Source of the DNA: Clostridia bacterium
GTDB taxonomy: Bacteria > Bacillota > Clostridia > Oscillospirales > CAG-272
Assembly (NCBI GenBank): GCA_017414385.1
Contig: JAFQMO010000037.1
Span: forward strand, 1-33,107
Reading direction: 5' to 3'
DNA: 33,107 nt
In this document: in pieces, positions 26,101 through 33,107 of the stretch
Numbering within the stretch: the stretch's first letter is position 1
How the letters are laid out: every line of letters starts with the position of its first letter
Made by a program: the position numbers and the translations under genes
Notes under the pieces: model-generated
What the model saw: only the letters and a program-made list of their open reading frames with translations
Told to the model about the DNA's origin: nothing
Databases searched by the model: none

Positions 26101-27330
26101 ATGAAAATAACATCGATTGCATCCAAAACAAAAAATATATCTGCTGCGGTCACAACCATTTTGTTCATGCTGTTTGTGCTGCTCATTTCTGCTTTGACCG
26201 TAAACCGGAACCGCGATATGCTGTTTGCTCCGCTTTCAAAAACGAGCACAGAGGAGCAGTCGTCGGTGGAAACAGAAACCGAGGACAGCATCAAGCAGCG
26301 TCTTGCACTCGCATTTGATGAGCAGATCGCGGGCTTTGATGAGTTTCTTGAAATATACGGTATTTCTCAAAGAATACTCGGAACCTCCGTGTATGAGGAT
26401 GCCGGATATCTGTATCTGATCCGTGATAGCGAGAATTTTCTGCACCTCCATTCCACCCGAGCAAATGCCGCACCCTATGCAGATGCGGTGATCGAGCTCT
26501 CGAAGACATTGGAGGGAGAAGGAATCCCGTTTCTGTATCTGCAGGCACCGGCAAAGGAGATCGACGGCTATACCGACTATCCGATCGGTATCTCTTATCA
26601 AAGCACGAACAATTCCAAGGATATGCTCACCCGTCTGATACAGGGTGGTGTCAAAACATTAACATTGTCATCCCTGCTTGAGCAAGCTGAGGTACCTCAG
26701 AGCGAGTGGTTTTATAAAACAGACCACCATTGGACAACGCAAAGCGCATTTGCGGCATTCTCTCAGATCTTGCCGTATCTTTGCGAGGAATACGGTATGG
26801 AGATCGATCTCTCCGTTGCCGACAGAAATCATTGGAATGCACTGTATCAGCCGCAGTCCTTCCTCGGCTCCATCGGCAGACGTCTCGGCGTTGAGATCTC
26901 GGGGCTTGATGATTATACCTATCTTGAGCCGTCATTTGAGACCTCATATCAGGTGTATTTCCCGCCCGAATCAACAGAGATCCCCTATTGGAAGGGGTCC
27001 TTCCATCATACGCTCGTACGCGACAGTCTTCTGTATTCCGAGGACGTAACAGCCAACCGTTATGCATCGTATTTCCAATATGACTACGGTCAGCTGCTCA
27101 TCGATAATATGCTCGCAGAAAACGGTATCCGCATCGCAATCGTCAAGGATTCCTTTGCACTGCCGTTTACGGCATTCCTTTCAACGGCTGTATCTCATAT
27201 CGACATGATCGATCTGCGTGAATTTGATGGCTCCGTAACCGAGCATCTGATCCGAACAGCACCCGATCTCGTCATCATGCTTTACACAAACAGCTCCTTT
27301 TCTCCTGTAATGTATCAGTTTCATGACTGA
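26101..27330 (+). CDS. DHHW/AlgX-like SGNH-hydrolase-fold acyltransferase partner
   Basis: Membrane-anchored extracytoplasmic protein of the DHHW family, related to AlgJ/AlgX, which act with MBOAT acyltransferases to O-acetylate secreted polysaccharides. It has one N-terminal membrane segment (about residues 14-37, TTILFMLFVLLISALTV). The signature KTDHHWT is at 206-212 (D208, H209, H210, W211), and the candidate nucleophile is Ser351 in IVKDSFALPF. These are the Asp-His and Ser elements of the SGNH-like fold. Its length of 409 is within the family range. It begins 11 bases after the MBOAT gene and has GCAGGAAG upstream of its ATG. The pair resembles the two-gene acetylation module seen in many Firmicutes. 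With the MBOAT frame broken, its partner function may be lost in this strain. Confidence 0.85.
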   Translation: MKITSIASKTKNISAAVTTILFMLFVLLISALTVNRNRDMLFAPLSKTSTEEQSSVETETEDSIKQRLALAFDEQIAGFDEFLEIYGISQRILGTSVYEDAGYLYLIRDSENFLHLHSTRANAAPYADAVIELSKTLEGEGIPFLYLQAPAKEIDGYTDYPIGISYQSTNNSKDMLTRLIQGGVKTLTLSSLLEQAEVPQSEWFYKTDHHWTTQSAFAAFSQILPYLCEEYGMEIDLSVADRNHWNALYQPQSFLGSIGRRLGVEISGLDDYTYLEPSFETSYQVYFPPESTEIPYWKGSFHHTLVRDSLLYSEDVTANRYASYFQYDYGQLLIDNMLAENGIRIAIVKDSFALPFTAFLSTAVSHIDMIDLREFDGSVTEHLIRTAPDLVIMLYTNSSFSPVMYQFHD

Positions 27331-27375
27331 AAAAAGCCTCCGTTTTCCATAGTGAAAACGGAGGCCTGTTTTTTT
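27330..27375. terminator. Bidirectional terminator between convergent genes
   Basis: GCCTCCGTTTTC and GAAAACGGAGGC form a perfect 12-pair stem around CATAGT. A run of A on the left and a run of T on the right give U-tails on both strands. It ends the RNase J group from the left, and its right arm reaches the stop codon of the convergent HGSNAT-type gene (minus strand, stop at 27374), so it can end that transcript too. Confidence 0.93.
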
Positions 27376-28138
27376 ATAGGATACCGACCATCGATGCCGC
27401 TGTCAGAAGCACGTAGATCAATGGCTGATGGATCATGTAGATGGGCAGCGAATGCTTTCCCATAAAGGAAAGGACCGGAATGGACGGACGGTATAGAAAA
27501 CGGAAAAGATCGTGTTTTTTTGCAATGCGGTAGAGGAAAAAGCCTGTGAGATATAAAAAGTACCATGGTAGCAGAGGGAAATAATCCGTCGAATAGAAGT
27601 CATAAGACGGAAAACCGAAAAACGCGGTTGCCGTATTGGCATAAAGCGCATCCGGCAGCCTTGCAATTACCGTACCAAGTACCACGAGTCTGCGAGAGGA
27701 TACCGTCTTCATCAACAAAAACAGCAAAAACGATGCAAAGAATCCAAGCCACGGGGGAATACGCCCGCAAAGCTTTCCGACAGGTATCGTCAGAAGCATC
27801 GATACGCCGATCAACGTCAGAACGCCGAATACGATCCTCTCATCAGGCATCAAAATCAGCGTAACAAGCGTGATAAGCAGGGATGCGGAAAATACAATAA
27901 GACCGCGTCTGAGAGGATTGCGTCCCATCGAATGACAGAAGCCGGATAAAAGGATGAACGTCCAGCAAATGCTTTGCTGCCATATCATCGCACCCTTTGA
28001 TTCATACCACGGTGCAGAAACATCGAACAGATAAACAAGATCCCACATGGCATGATACAGAATCATGCTGATCAATGTCAATCCGCGCAGGGAATCAAGT
28101 GCGCCGTAGCGTTTTTTTGCAGAAGTCGATTGTTCCAT
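27374..28138 (-). CDS. HGSNAT/DUF1624-type membrane acyltransferase
   Basis: Multi-pass membrane protein of about 254 residues in the heparan-alpha-glucosaminide N-acetyltransferase (HGSNAT_cat, DUF1624) group. These proteins are thought to carry acetyl groups across the membrane to envelope sugars. Typical features are the N-terminal YGALDSLRGLTLISMILYHAMWDL, a segment with the conserved His, and the C-terminal FMGKHSLPIYMIHQPLIYVLL. About seven hydrophobic segments are visible. ATG at 28138 follows AAAGGA by ten bases; TTG at 28141 with a seven-base spacing is an alternative. It lies 42 bases after the YdcF-like gene and is the last gene of the lysyl-tRNA synthetase transcript. The convergent MBOAT/DHHW pair also suggests an acetylation theme, but no direct link is proven. 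Confidence 0.85.
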   Translation of the reverse strand: MEQSTSAKKRYGALDSLRGLTLISMILYHAMWDLVYLFDVSAPWYESKGAMIWQQSICWTFILLSGFCHSMGRNPLRRGLIVFSASLLITLVTLILMPDERIVFGVLTLIGVSMLLTIPVGKLCGRIPPWLGFFASFLLFLLMKTVSSRRLVVLGTVIARLPDALYANTATAFFGFPSYDFYSTDYFPLLPWYFLYLTGFFLYRIAKKHDLFRFLYRPSIPVLSFMGKHSLPIYMIHQPLIYVLLTAASMVGIL

Positions 28139-28180
28139 CAAAAGTCATTCCTTTGTTTATTTGTTATCCTGCTGCAGCAG

Positions 28181-28969
28181 TCAACGGTAATCGTTGAGCA
28201 TCAGCATCTTGACATAAGCCATATATTCCCTGACAACGGCGGGAAAAAGGGATGTCAGCTTCTGCGTATCTGCCCCTACAAGTGCACTCTGTAAACCGTA
28301 GCGAGAGCAAAGAAACGCGATCCGCGGCATATGAAATGCGCTTGATATGCTGACAAATTTGTAATCCTGTAAACCGTGCGCCTCAATCAGCGCAAGGAAT
28401 CCGCGGATATTCCCTTTGGTAGAGGATGCCGTCTCGTCAACGAGGACCCGTGACGCATCGATCCCTTTTTTCTGCAGATACCATGACATGACCTGTCCCT
28501 CGGTGTAAATCTCCCCCTCGTCCAAGCCGCCCGATACCAGAGCAACGGACAGAGGATTTTCTTCCAGAATCGAGAGCGCCGCATCAAGACGCTCTGTCAG
28601 CATCTCGCCGGGCACCTCACCCTTGACACGACAGCCGTAGATCAGCACTGCAACATCTTCGCCGCTGCCATCGAAGTCCGCCGTCTCAAAGCGAAGGATA
28701 CCGATACAGAATACGGAAAAGGTCAGCGTAAAGAAAAGAACACCGAAAATATATATGCCGCGCAGAAACGAAAACACCCCCGCAGGCAGCTTTCGTTTCC
28801 AAAAACACGCTGTCAGCGGGGGAGCAATGATAACCGTACATGCCGTGATCGGCAATGCATATGAAAAAAACGTTCCCGCGTGCGCAAGCACAGAAAACAG
28901 GTATGAAAGGAAACAAACCGCGGAAAATACGATCGAAATCCATACGATACCGCGAAAAATACGCTTCAT
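28181..28969 (-). CDS. YdcF/ElyC-like DUF218 membrane protein
   Basis: Membrane protein of the YdcF/SanA/ElyC (DUF218) group. Three hydrophobic segments cover about residues 7-100. The DUF218 domain follows: VAVLIYGCRVKGEVPGEMLTERLDAAL, ALVSGGLDEGEIYTEGQVM, VDETASSTKGNIRGFLAL and FVSISSAFHMPRIAFLCSRYG. These include the GG and TST/SS elements and the late S-x-F-H-x-x-R of the family. Family members are implicated in envelope integrity and cell-wall precursor handling, but their biochemical activity is unresolved. Its length of 262 residues is typical. No Shine-Dalgarno sequence is visible before ATG at 28969, but the gene starts 19 bases after the LysRS stop, so translational coupling is likely. 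Confidence 0.88.
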   Translation of the reverse strand: MKRIFRGIVWISIVFSAVCFLSYLFSVLAHAGTFFSYALPITACTVIIAPPLTACFWKRKLPAGVFSFLRGIYIFGVLFFTLTFSVFCIGILRFETADFDGSGEDVAVLIYGCRVKGEVPGEMLTERLDAALSILEENPLSVALVSGGLDEGEIYTEGQVMSWYLQKKGIDASRVLVDETASSTKGNIRGFLALIEAHGLQDYKFVSISSAFHMPRIAFLCSRYGLQSALVGADTQKLTSLFPAVVREYMAYVKMLMLNDYR

Positions 28970-28988
28970 ACCGAAATATACACAACAA

Positions 28989-31022
28989 TCAATGGATCAC
29001 CGTACCTGCAGGTACACTGTCATCCACAAAGATCAACTGACATCCGCAGGAATGGTTTGTCGCAGCAAGGAGCATACCCTCGCTTGTGACACCGGTCAGA
29101 CGTGCGGGCTTGAGGTTGGCGATGACAATGATCTTGCGGCCGACAAGCTCATCGATTGCATACTGCTGCTTAATGGAGGAAACGATGACTCTCGGTTCCC
29201 CGGTACCATCGTCCAGCGTCAGCTTCAGACAGCTGTGAGACTTACGGATCTCCTGCGCCTTGACGATCTGACACACACGCAGATCGACAAGATCAAAGGT
29301 ATCAAGATCGATCTCATCCTTGACAGGAGGAAATTCGTCGGGCAGATCGTCCGCACCGCGGTTATTGACAACCGTTGTCTCAACCACAGCCTCAGGCTTC
29401 TTTGCCTCCTCCTCCGTCATAGGATAGGAGAAATCAAGCAGACCGACATATTTTTCAGGGTTGATCGCAAAGAGGAACAGATACAAACGCGGTCCCTTTT
29501 CCTTGTCGATGAGCAGCTTATATACATTCTTGAAGAATGTGCCCTGAAGGGCCTTGAGTGCCTTCTCGTCAATGGTCTCACCCTTTTCGGCGATCAGTGT
29601 TCTCGGAATCGCGTACAGCTCCGTATTCAGACCGTCAAGATCATATCCGCCCTTGGCGATCAGCGCGTGCAGACGGGAGATCTGTTCCTTTTCCATATCG
29701 GAAAGGGTCTCATAAACCTCCCAGTTGCGGTTGGTACGCAGACGGTTGACATTCTCAGGCGCACACTGCTCAAGCCAGAACTTTGCGCGGTCCACACGGT
29801 CAGCAAAGTCTGCCTTTGTGTAGGGTGTACCGATCTTGGCAAATACCGTCTGCAGCATATCAGGATTGAAGTCAACAACAGATCCAAGCTGAACAAGCAA
29901 TCCCATGGGAACGGTTACAGGCGCACGGCCCTCAACCTCTGTATTGTAAAGAACGGCATTTCCGTATTCGTCAAGTGTTCCGGCACGCTGCTCATTGAGC
30001 ATTTTATCATACTCGAAATACTGACGGAGAATACCGTCGTCGAAGCAGAAATCAAATGCCTTGAGCGGTTCTGTCTTTGAATAGAGCCACAAAATGATCT
30101 CGGGCTGATACAGCTTCAGAAGCAGATCCGGTGTCATATTTAAGCCCGAGGAACCGGACATCTTACCGACCTGTCCCTTGATGCCGATAAACTCGTAGCC
30201 CTGGAAAAGCGGTGCCTCGTAACCGAAGATCTCCTTTGCGATATCCTTTGCATTGTCGTAGGAGCCGTTGAGAGATGCATGATCCTTTCCGCCCGGCTCA
30301 AAGTCTACACCCTCATAAAGCCAGCGCATCGGCCAGTCGATCTTCCATGCAAGCTTGCAGTTGAAATCCTTTGTGAAGTTGAAATGACCGCTGTGTCCGC
30401 AGGCACAGGTGTACTCTGCCTCCTCACAATTCTCGGAAAGAGACGTGATCTTGGTGGTATCCTTGCCGCAGCAGGGACAGTAAATGGAAACAGGATAATA
30501 TGCCTCGCGCTCACCGGGCTGCGCCTCCTGGGTTCTGTGGCTATCGAGAATATCGAAAATTCTGCCGCGTTCCTTGAGCGCATGGATGATGTGCTTTGCA
30601 TATTTTCCGGAGCGGTACATTTCTGTTTGGTGACGATAATCCATCTCGATGCCGAAGCGCTTGATGGAGCGCTCAAATTCTGCCTCGAAATGCTGGGCAT
30701 ATGTTTCGTTTTCGGGATCATCGGCAAAAGGGTTGGGCACGTCTGTGTACGGACGGCCGATATACTGCTCATAATCGTCACGGACCGCAGCAACATTGGC
30801 AGGAACCTTACGCATACGGTCAAATTCGTCCCATGAGAAGAGCAGGCGAGCCTTCTTGCCCATCTTACGCAGTGCCTTTACAACAAAATAGGAGGTTGCA
30901 ATATCACGGAAATTACCAATATGAATGCTTCCGGAGGGACTAATACCTGCCGCACAGACATATTCTTCCTTATTGGGGTTGCGCGCGATCACTTTCAGCG
31001 CAAGTTCTTCAGACCAATGCAT
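28989..31022 (-). CDS. lysK: Class I lysyl-tRNA synthetase fused to a Trbp111-like tRNA-binding domain
   Basis: Charges tRNA-Lys with lysine. The catalytic part is the archaeal-type class I LysRS, not the common class II enzyme. SPSGSIHIGNFRD (HIGH-like HIGN at 34-37), the typical WDEFDRMRKVPANV, a zinc-ribbon-like cluster (C182, C184/C185, C199, C206, C208, H210) and GKMSGSSG (KMSKS-like, 287-293) are all clear. Residues 571-677 are an extra OB-fold domain of the Trbp111/EMAP type. It begins IDLDTFDLVDLRVCQIV and ends with GRKIIVIANLKPARLTGVTS, the usual C-terminal tail of MetRS. The fusion is discussed in the findings. The length of 677 is about 150 more than a class I LysRS. AAAGGA lies seven bases before ATG at 31022. 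The promoter is at 31074-31102. It heads a three-gene run with the YdcF and HGSNAT-type genes. Confidence 0.92.
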   Translation of the reverse strand: MHWSEELALKVIARNPNKEEYVCAAGISPSGSIHIGNFRDIATSYFVVKALRKMGKKARLLFSWDEFDRMRKVPANVAAVRDDYEQYIGRPYTDVPNPFADDPENETYAQHFEAEFERSIKRFGIEMDYRHQTEMYRSGKYAKHIIHALKERGRIFDILDSHRTQEAQPGEREAYYPVSIYCPCCGKDTTKITSLSENCEEAEYTCACGHSGHFNFTKDFNCKLAWKIDWPMRWLYEGVDFEPGGKDHASLNGSYDNAKDIAKEIFGYEAPLFQGYEFIGIKGQVGKMSGSSGLNMTPDLLLKLYQPEIILWLYSKTEPLKAFDFCFDDGILRQYFEYDKMLNEQRAGTLDEYGNAVLYNTEVEGRAPVTVPMGLLVQLGSVVDFNPDMLQTVFAKIGTPYTKADFADRVDRAKFWLEQCAPENVNRLRTNRNWEVYETLSDMEKEQISRLHALIAKGGYDLDGLNTELYAIPRTLIAEKGETIDEKALKALQGTFFKNVYKLLIDKEKGPRLYLFLFAINPEKYVGLLDFSYPMTEEEAKKPEAVVETTVVNNRGADDLPDEFPPVKDEIDLDTFDLVDLRVCQIVKAQEIRKSHSCLKLTLDDGTGEPRVIVSSIKQQYAIDELVGRKIIVIANLKPARLTGVTSEGMLLAATNHSCGCQLIFVDDSVPAGTVIH

Positions 31023-31073
31023 ATGAGATTCCTTTCTTATTTTCAGGTAATATTACAATAATAAAGATACTAT

Positions 31074-31102
31074 ATTTTATCACGAAAACGCCCGTTTGTC
31101 AA
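31074..31102 (-). promoter_or_regulatory. lysK: Promoter of the lysyl-tRNA synthetase gene
   Basis: On the minus strand TTGACA (31102-31097), 17 bases, then TAAAAT (31079-31074). The leader from about 31067 to the start codon is only about 45 bases, too short for a T-box regulatory leader. Confidence 0.88.
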
Positions 31103-31174
31103 TGGTTTTTCATGATTTACAAAGTAAGACTCACCCCGGCTTGGCCTCTCCTCGAAAAATATGTATTTTCCCTC

Positions 31175-31203
31175 TTGACAAACAAGCGCTCCTTTGTTAT
31201 AAT
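31175..31203 (+). promoter_or_regulatory. Consensus promoter of the metal-resistance genes
   Basis: TTGACA (31175-31180), a 17-base spacer and TATAAT (31198-31203), both perfect. It is divergent from the LysRS promoter. The metal-sensor operator begins directly after the -10 box. Confidence 0.92.
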
Positions 31204-31204
31204 A

Positions 31205-31230
31205 AACACATGAACAATTATTCATATGAA
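31205..31230 (+). promoter_or_regulatory. SmtB/CadC-type operator overlapping the transcription start
   Basis: ATGAACAATTATTCAT (31210-31225) is an inverted repeat with ATGAA and TTCAT arms. With its flanks (AACACATGAACA, then TATTCATATGAA) it closely resembles the 12-2-12 operators of zinc- and cadmium-sensing ArsR/SmtB repressors, such as the smt operator of Synechococcus (from memory). It lies just downstream of the -10 box, where a bound repressor would block transcription. This fits autoregulation of the repressor and control of the exporter. Confidence 0.85.
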
Positions 31231-31245
31231 AGGGCGTTTGTAAAA

Positions 31246-31563
31246 ATGGAAGATATTCGAACACATCTCAAGGAAACATTACCGGAGGAGGATATGCTGT
31301 GTGATCTTGCAGAGCTGTTCAAGCTATTCGGAGACAGTACCCGCTGCAAGATTCTTTATGTGCTTTCCGAGGGAGAATGCAGTGTCAGTGATATCGCGGA
31401 TGTCCTGTCCATGACACAGTCCGCGATCTCCCATCAGCTCCGTCTGCTCCGTCAGTCCCGGCTGGTACGGTGTCATCGGATCGGAAAAACGATGCTGTAT
31501 GCGCTCGCGGATGAGCATGTGCAGACCATCTTGAAGATGGGCATGGATCATATTTCGGAATAA
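31246..31563 (+). CDS. Zn/Cd-responsive ArsR/SmtB-family repressor
   Basis: Small winged-helix metal sensor of the ArsR/SmtB family, 105 residues, acting as a dimer on the operator just upstream. The DNA-binding helix region is ECSVSDIADVLSMTQSAISH, with QLRLLRQSRLVRCHRIGKT following. The C-terminal alpha-5 site is complete: D89, H91, H102 and E105 have the same spacing as the zinc site of SmtB (D104, H106, H117, E120). One cysteine (C45) is in the alpha-3 position (GECSVSD). This points to a zinc, cadmium or similar divalent ion as inducer. I chose ATG at 31246, which has AAAGGG 11 bases upstream. The in-frame ATG at 31210 lies inside the operator near the transcription start and would be leaderless. 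The exporter gene follows at 45 bases. Confidence 0.93.
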   Translation: MEDIRTHLKETLPEEDMLCDLAELFKLFGDSTRCKILYVLSEGECSVSDIADVLSMTQSAISHQLRLLRQSRLVRCHRIGKTMLYALADEHVQTILKMGMDHISE

Positions 31564-31608
31564 CATCTTGATAACTGTAAAATGAAACAGAAAGGACGAA
31601 TACCGCCG

Positions 31609-33107
31609 ATGAAGAATCATCATTGCTGTTCCTCTCATGAAAAGGAACCTGATAAAGCTGCGCACAACGGATGCAGCTGTTCCCATGCTCCAAAGGAAGA
31701 TATGTGCAGCTGCGGACACGTACATGACAAAGATGACTGTCATTGCTCGCATTCCCCAAGCGAGCATTCTTGCCGCTGCTCACACACCCATAACGAAGAT
31801 TCCTGCGGCAATCATCCTGAAAAGCACCATGCACATTCGGACTGCGGATGCGGATGCGGACATGATCATGACGAAGACGAACAAAAGCGTCTCCCGCTTC
31901 TCATCGCCTGCGTCGGTGTCTTCGGTATCCTTCTGGTGCTTGAGCGTTTGGTCCCCATACACCGCGCGCTCCTGCTCCTCCTCTACCTGATTCCGTATCT
32001 TGGAGCAGGATGGCCGATCCTTGTCCGTTCCGCAAAGAATCTGCTTCACGGCCGGATCTTTGATGAAAACCTGCTGATGAGTGTGGCTTCCATCGGTGCT
32101 TTTTCGATCGGGCAGTATGAAGAGGGTACCGCCGTCACACTGTTTTTCTGTATCGGCGAATGGTTGGAATCGGTGGCTGTCGGCAGAACACGCCGATCTG
32201 TACAGTCTCTGATGGAGATCCGTCCGGATACTGCGCGCATCGTCTGCGATGACCTTACAACCAGGCAGGTCGACGCTGCACTCGTTTGTGTCGGTGACAT
32301 CATCGAGGTCCGCGTAGGAGAACGGATCCCGCTTGACGGTATCGTAACCAATGGCTCGGCAGGACTCAACACCTCTGCCCTGACCGGTGAATCATTGCCG
32401 CGTACCGTTGGTGTCGGAGACCCCGTTTTCGCAGGATGCGTTTGCACAGACAGCGATCTTCGTATTGCCGTTACCCGTCCTGCCGCAGAATCCACCGTCC
32501 AGCGGATCCTCGATACCGCACAGCATGCTGCGGAAAAGAAAACACGGACAGAGGCATTTATCACACGATTTTCCCGTGTCTACACACCGATCGTTGTTAT
32601 CGGTGCGCTGATGCTGGCCGTTATCCCCACACTGATCGTCGGATCACCGCTTACTTGGATCCATCGTGCACTGACGTTTCTCGTCGTATCCTGTCCGTGT
32701 GCACTCGTCATCTCCGTACCGCTGTCCTTTTTCTGCGGCATTGGCGGCGCATCATCAAAGGGGATATTGATCAAAAGCTCACAGGCCATCGAGGCATTGG
32801 CTCACACAGAGATCGTCGCATCGGATAAAACGGGAACACTGACACACGGCAAATTCCGTGTGACCGGGATCCACCCGCTCAATGATATGACCGAGGATGC
32901 ACTCCTTGCGCTTGCTGCACAAGCCGAAGCGCATTCCTCCCACCCCGCCGCATTGGGGATCCTCGCCGCATACCGCGAAAGCGGCGCGGAACAGTCCTAC
33001 ACCGAGGTCACGCATACAACCGTTGCGGGACGCGGTGTCAAGGCAACGATTGAAGGAGATACCGTTCTTGTCGGAAACACAGCGATGATGCAGGAATTTG
33101 GTATCGC
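31609..33107 (+). CDS. Zn/Cd/Pb-type P1B-ATPase exporter, partial at the right edge
   Basis: Heavy-metal-translocating P-type ATPase of the CadA/ZntA type, which pumps divalent soft metals out of the cell. The window ends after 499 codons, so the C-terminus is missing. A Cys/His-rich tail (residues 1-92) replaces the usual HMA domain and contains the 11-residue repeat described separately. Membrane segments start near residue 95. TGES is at 259-262, the metal-site CPC at 362-364 in SCPCALVIS, phosphorylation Asp406 in DKTGT, and His445-Pro446 in SSHPAA. This set is characteristic of the zinc/cadmium/lead subgroup (P1B-2). ATG at 31609 is preceded by AAAGGA with a 12-base spacing; an in-frame ATG at 31582 lacks a ribosome binding site. 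It is in one unit with the repressor and probably de-repressed by excess metal. Confidence 0.95.
   Translation, partial: MKNHHCCSSHEKEPDKAAHNGCSCSHAPKEDMCSCGHVHDKDDCHCSHSPSEHSCRCSHTHNEDSCGNHPEKHHAHSDCGCGCGHDHDEDEQKRLPLLIACVGVFGILLVLERLVPIHRALLLLLYLIPYLGAGWPILVRSAKNLLHGRIFDENLLMSVASIGAFSIGQYEEGTAVTLFFCIGEWLESVAVGRTRRSVQSLMEIRPDTARIVCDDLTTRQVDAALVCVGDIIEVRVGERIPLDGIVTNGSAGLNTSALTGESLPRTVGVGDPVFAGCVCTDSDLRIAVTRPAAESTVQRILDTAQHAAEKKTRTEAFITRFSRVYTPIVVIGALMLAVIPTLIVGSPLTWIHRALTFLVVSCPCALVISVPLSFFCGIGGASSKGILIKSSQAIEALAHTEIVASDKTGTLTHGKFRVTGIHPLNDMTEDALLALAAQAEAHSSHPAALGILAAYRESGAEQSYTEVTHTTVAGRGVKATIEGDTVLVGNTAMMQEFGI
31672..31836 (+). repeat. Tandem 33-base repeat coding for Cys-x-Cys-[Ser/Gly]-His units
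   Basis: In the tail of the metal ATPase, CxC[SG]H units begin at residues 22, 33, 44 and 55 (CSCSH, CSCGH, CHCSH, CRCSH), exactly 11 residues apart. A degenerate unit (CGNH) starts at 66, also in register. The series ends at 81 with CGCGH, out of register. Each unit is 33 bases, but the bases have diverged, so the period is best seen in the protein. It is a likely metal-binding array. Confidence 0.85.

Noticed and set aside
28755..30080. Plus-strand open frame of 441 codons
   Set aside because: Antisense to the YdcF-like and LysRS genes, both clearly supported by family motifs; the product is not recognisable.
28989..31022. Identification as methionyl-tRNA synthetase
   Set aside because: The C-terminal domain looks like the MetRS tail, but the catalytic part has the class I LysRS blocks (WDEFDRMRKVPANV and GKMSGSSG), not those of MetRS.
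31023..31073. T-box leader for lysyl-tRNA synthetase
   Set aside because: The leader from the promoter to the start codon is about 45 bases, too short, and the T-box core motif is absent.
31096..31245. N-terminal extension of the ArsR-type repressor
   Set aside because: The in-frame upstream sequence covers the promoter and operator; translation must start after them, most likely at 31246.

Overview
The window reads as a chromosomal segment of a Firmicute, most likely a member of the Clostridia with roughly balanced G+C. The support is: sigma-A promoters with TTGACA/TATAAT-type boxes, strong AGGAGG-type ribosome binding sites, frequent TTG and GTG starts, RNase J, a WalJ/YycJ-type hydrolase, a YhaO/YhaN-type nuclease pair, a tetrahydrofolate riboswitch on an ECF folate transporter gene, and a class I lysyl-tRNA synthetase. 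I saw no phage genes, insertion sequences, CRISPR arrays, tRNA or rRNA genes. Most of the window is ordinary core genome with some sugar-metabolism and envelope genes.

Left end (1-2.9 kb, minus strand): an RluA-family pseudouridine synthase, a WalJ-like metallo-hydrolase and a FolT-like ECF substrate-binding subunit. The folT leader carries a well-matched tetrahydrofolate riboswitch directly before its ribosome binding site. A divergent promoter then starts a plus-strand group (2.9-10.5 kb): a solute-binding lipoprotein without visible permeases, a YhaO-like Mre11-family nuclease, its YhaN-like SMC/Rad50-type partner, and a large glycoside-hydrolase-like protein, ending at a strong terminator. 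An orphan PTS IIC-type permease follows with its own terminator.

Middle (11.8-22.4 kb): typA/bipA and a parvulin-type foldase lipoprotein, separated by a hairpin that pairs with the foldase ribosome binding site. Next, behind a near-consensus promoter, comes a compact run: prfA, a Sua5/TsaC-type gene, coaE, a lytic transglycosylase, an M18 aminopeptidase and a GH94 phosphorylase. It joins translation, tRNA modification, CoA synthesis, wall turnover and sugar phosphorolysis in one probable transcript.

Right part (22.4-33.1 kb): RNase J has an unusually long leader of about 450 bases. It is followed by an MBOAT O-acyltransferase gene broken by one missing base and by its DHHW/AlgX-like partner, ending in a bidirectional terminator. 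Converging on this from the other strand are a class I lysyl-tRNA synthetase fused to a Trbp111-like tRNA-binding domain, a YdcF-like membrane protein and a HGSNAT/DUF1624-type membrane acyltransferase. At the right edge a zinc/cadmium-type ArsR repressor with an SmtB-like operator precedes a P1B-type metal-exporting ATPase, cut off by the window end. The ATPase's N-terminal tail is a cysteine/histidine-rich repeat with an 11-residue period.

The observations most worth checking are the metal-binding repeat tail, the LysRS-Trbp111 fusion, the SD-masking hairpin before the foldase, the RNase J leader and the MBOAT frameshift. I did not find an obviously new multi-gene system.
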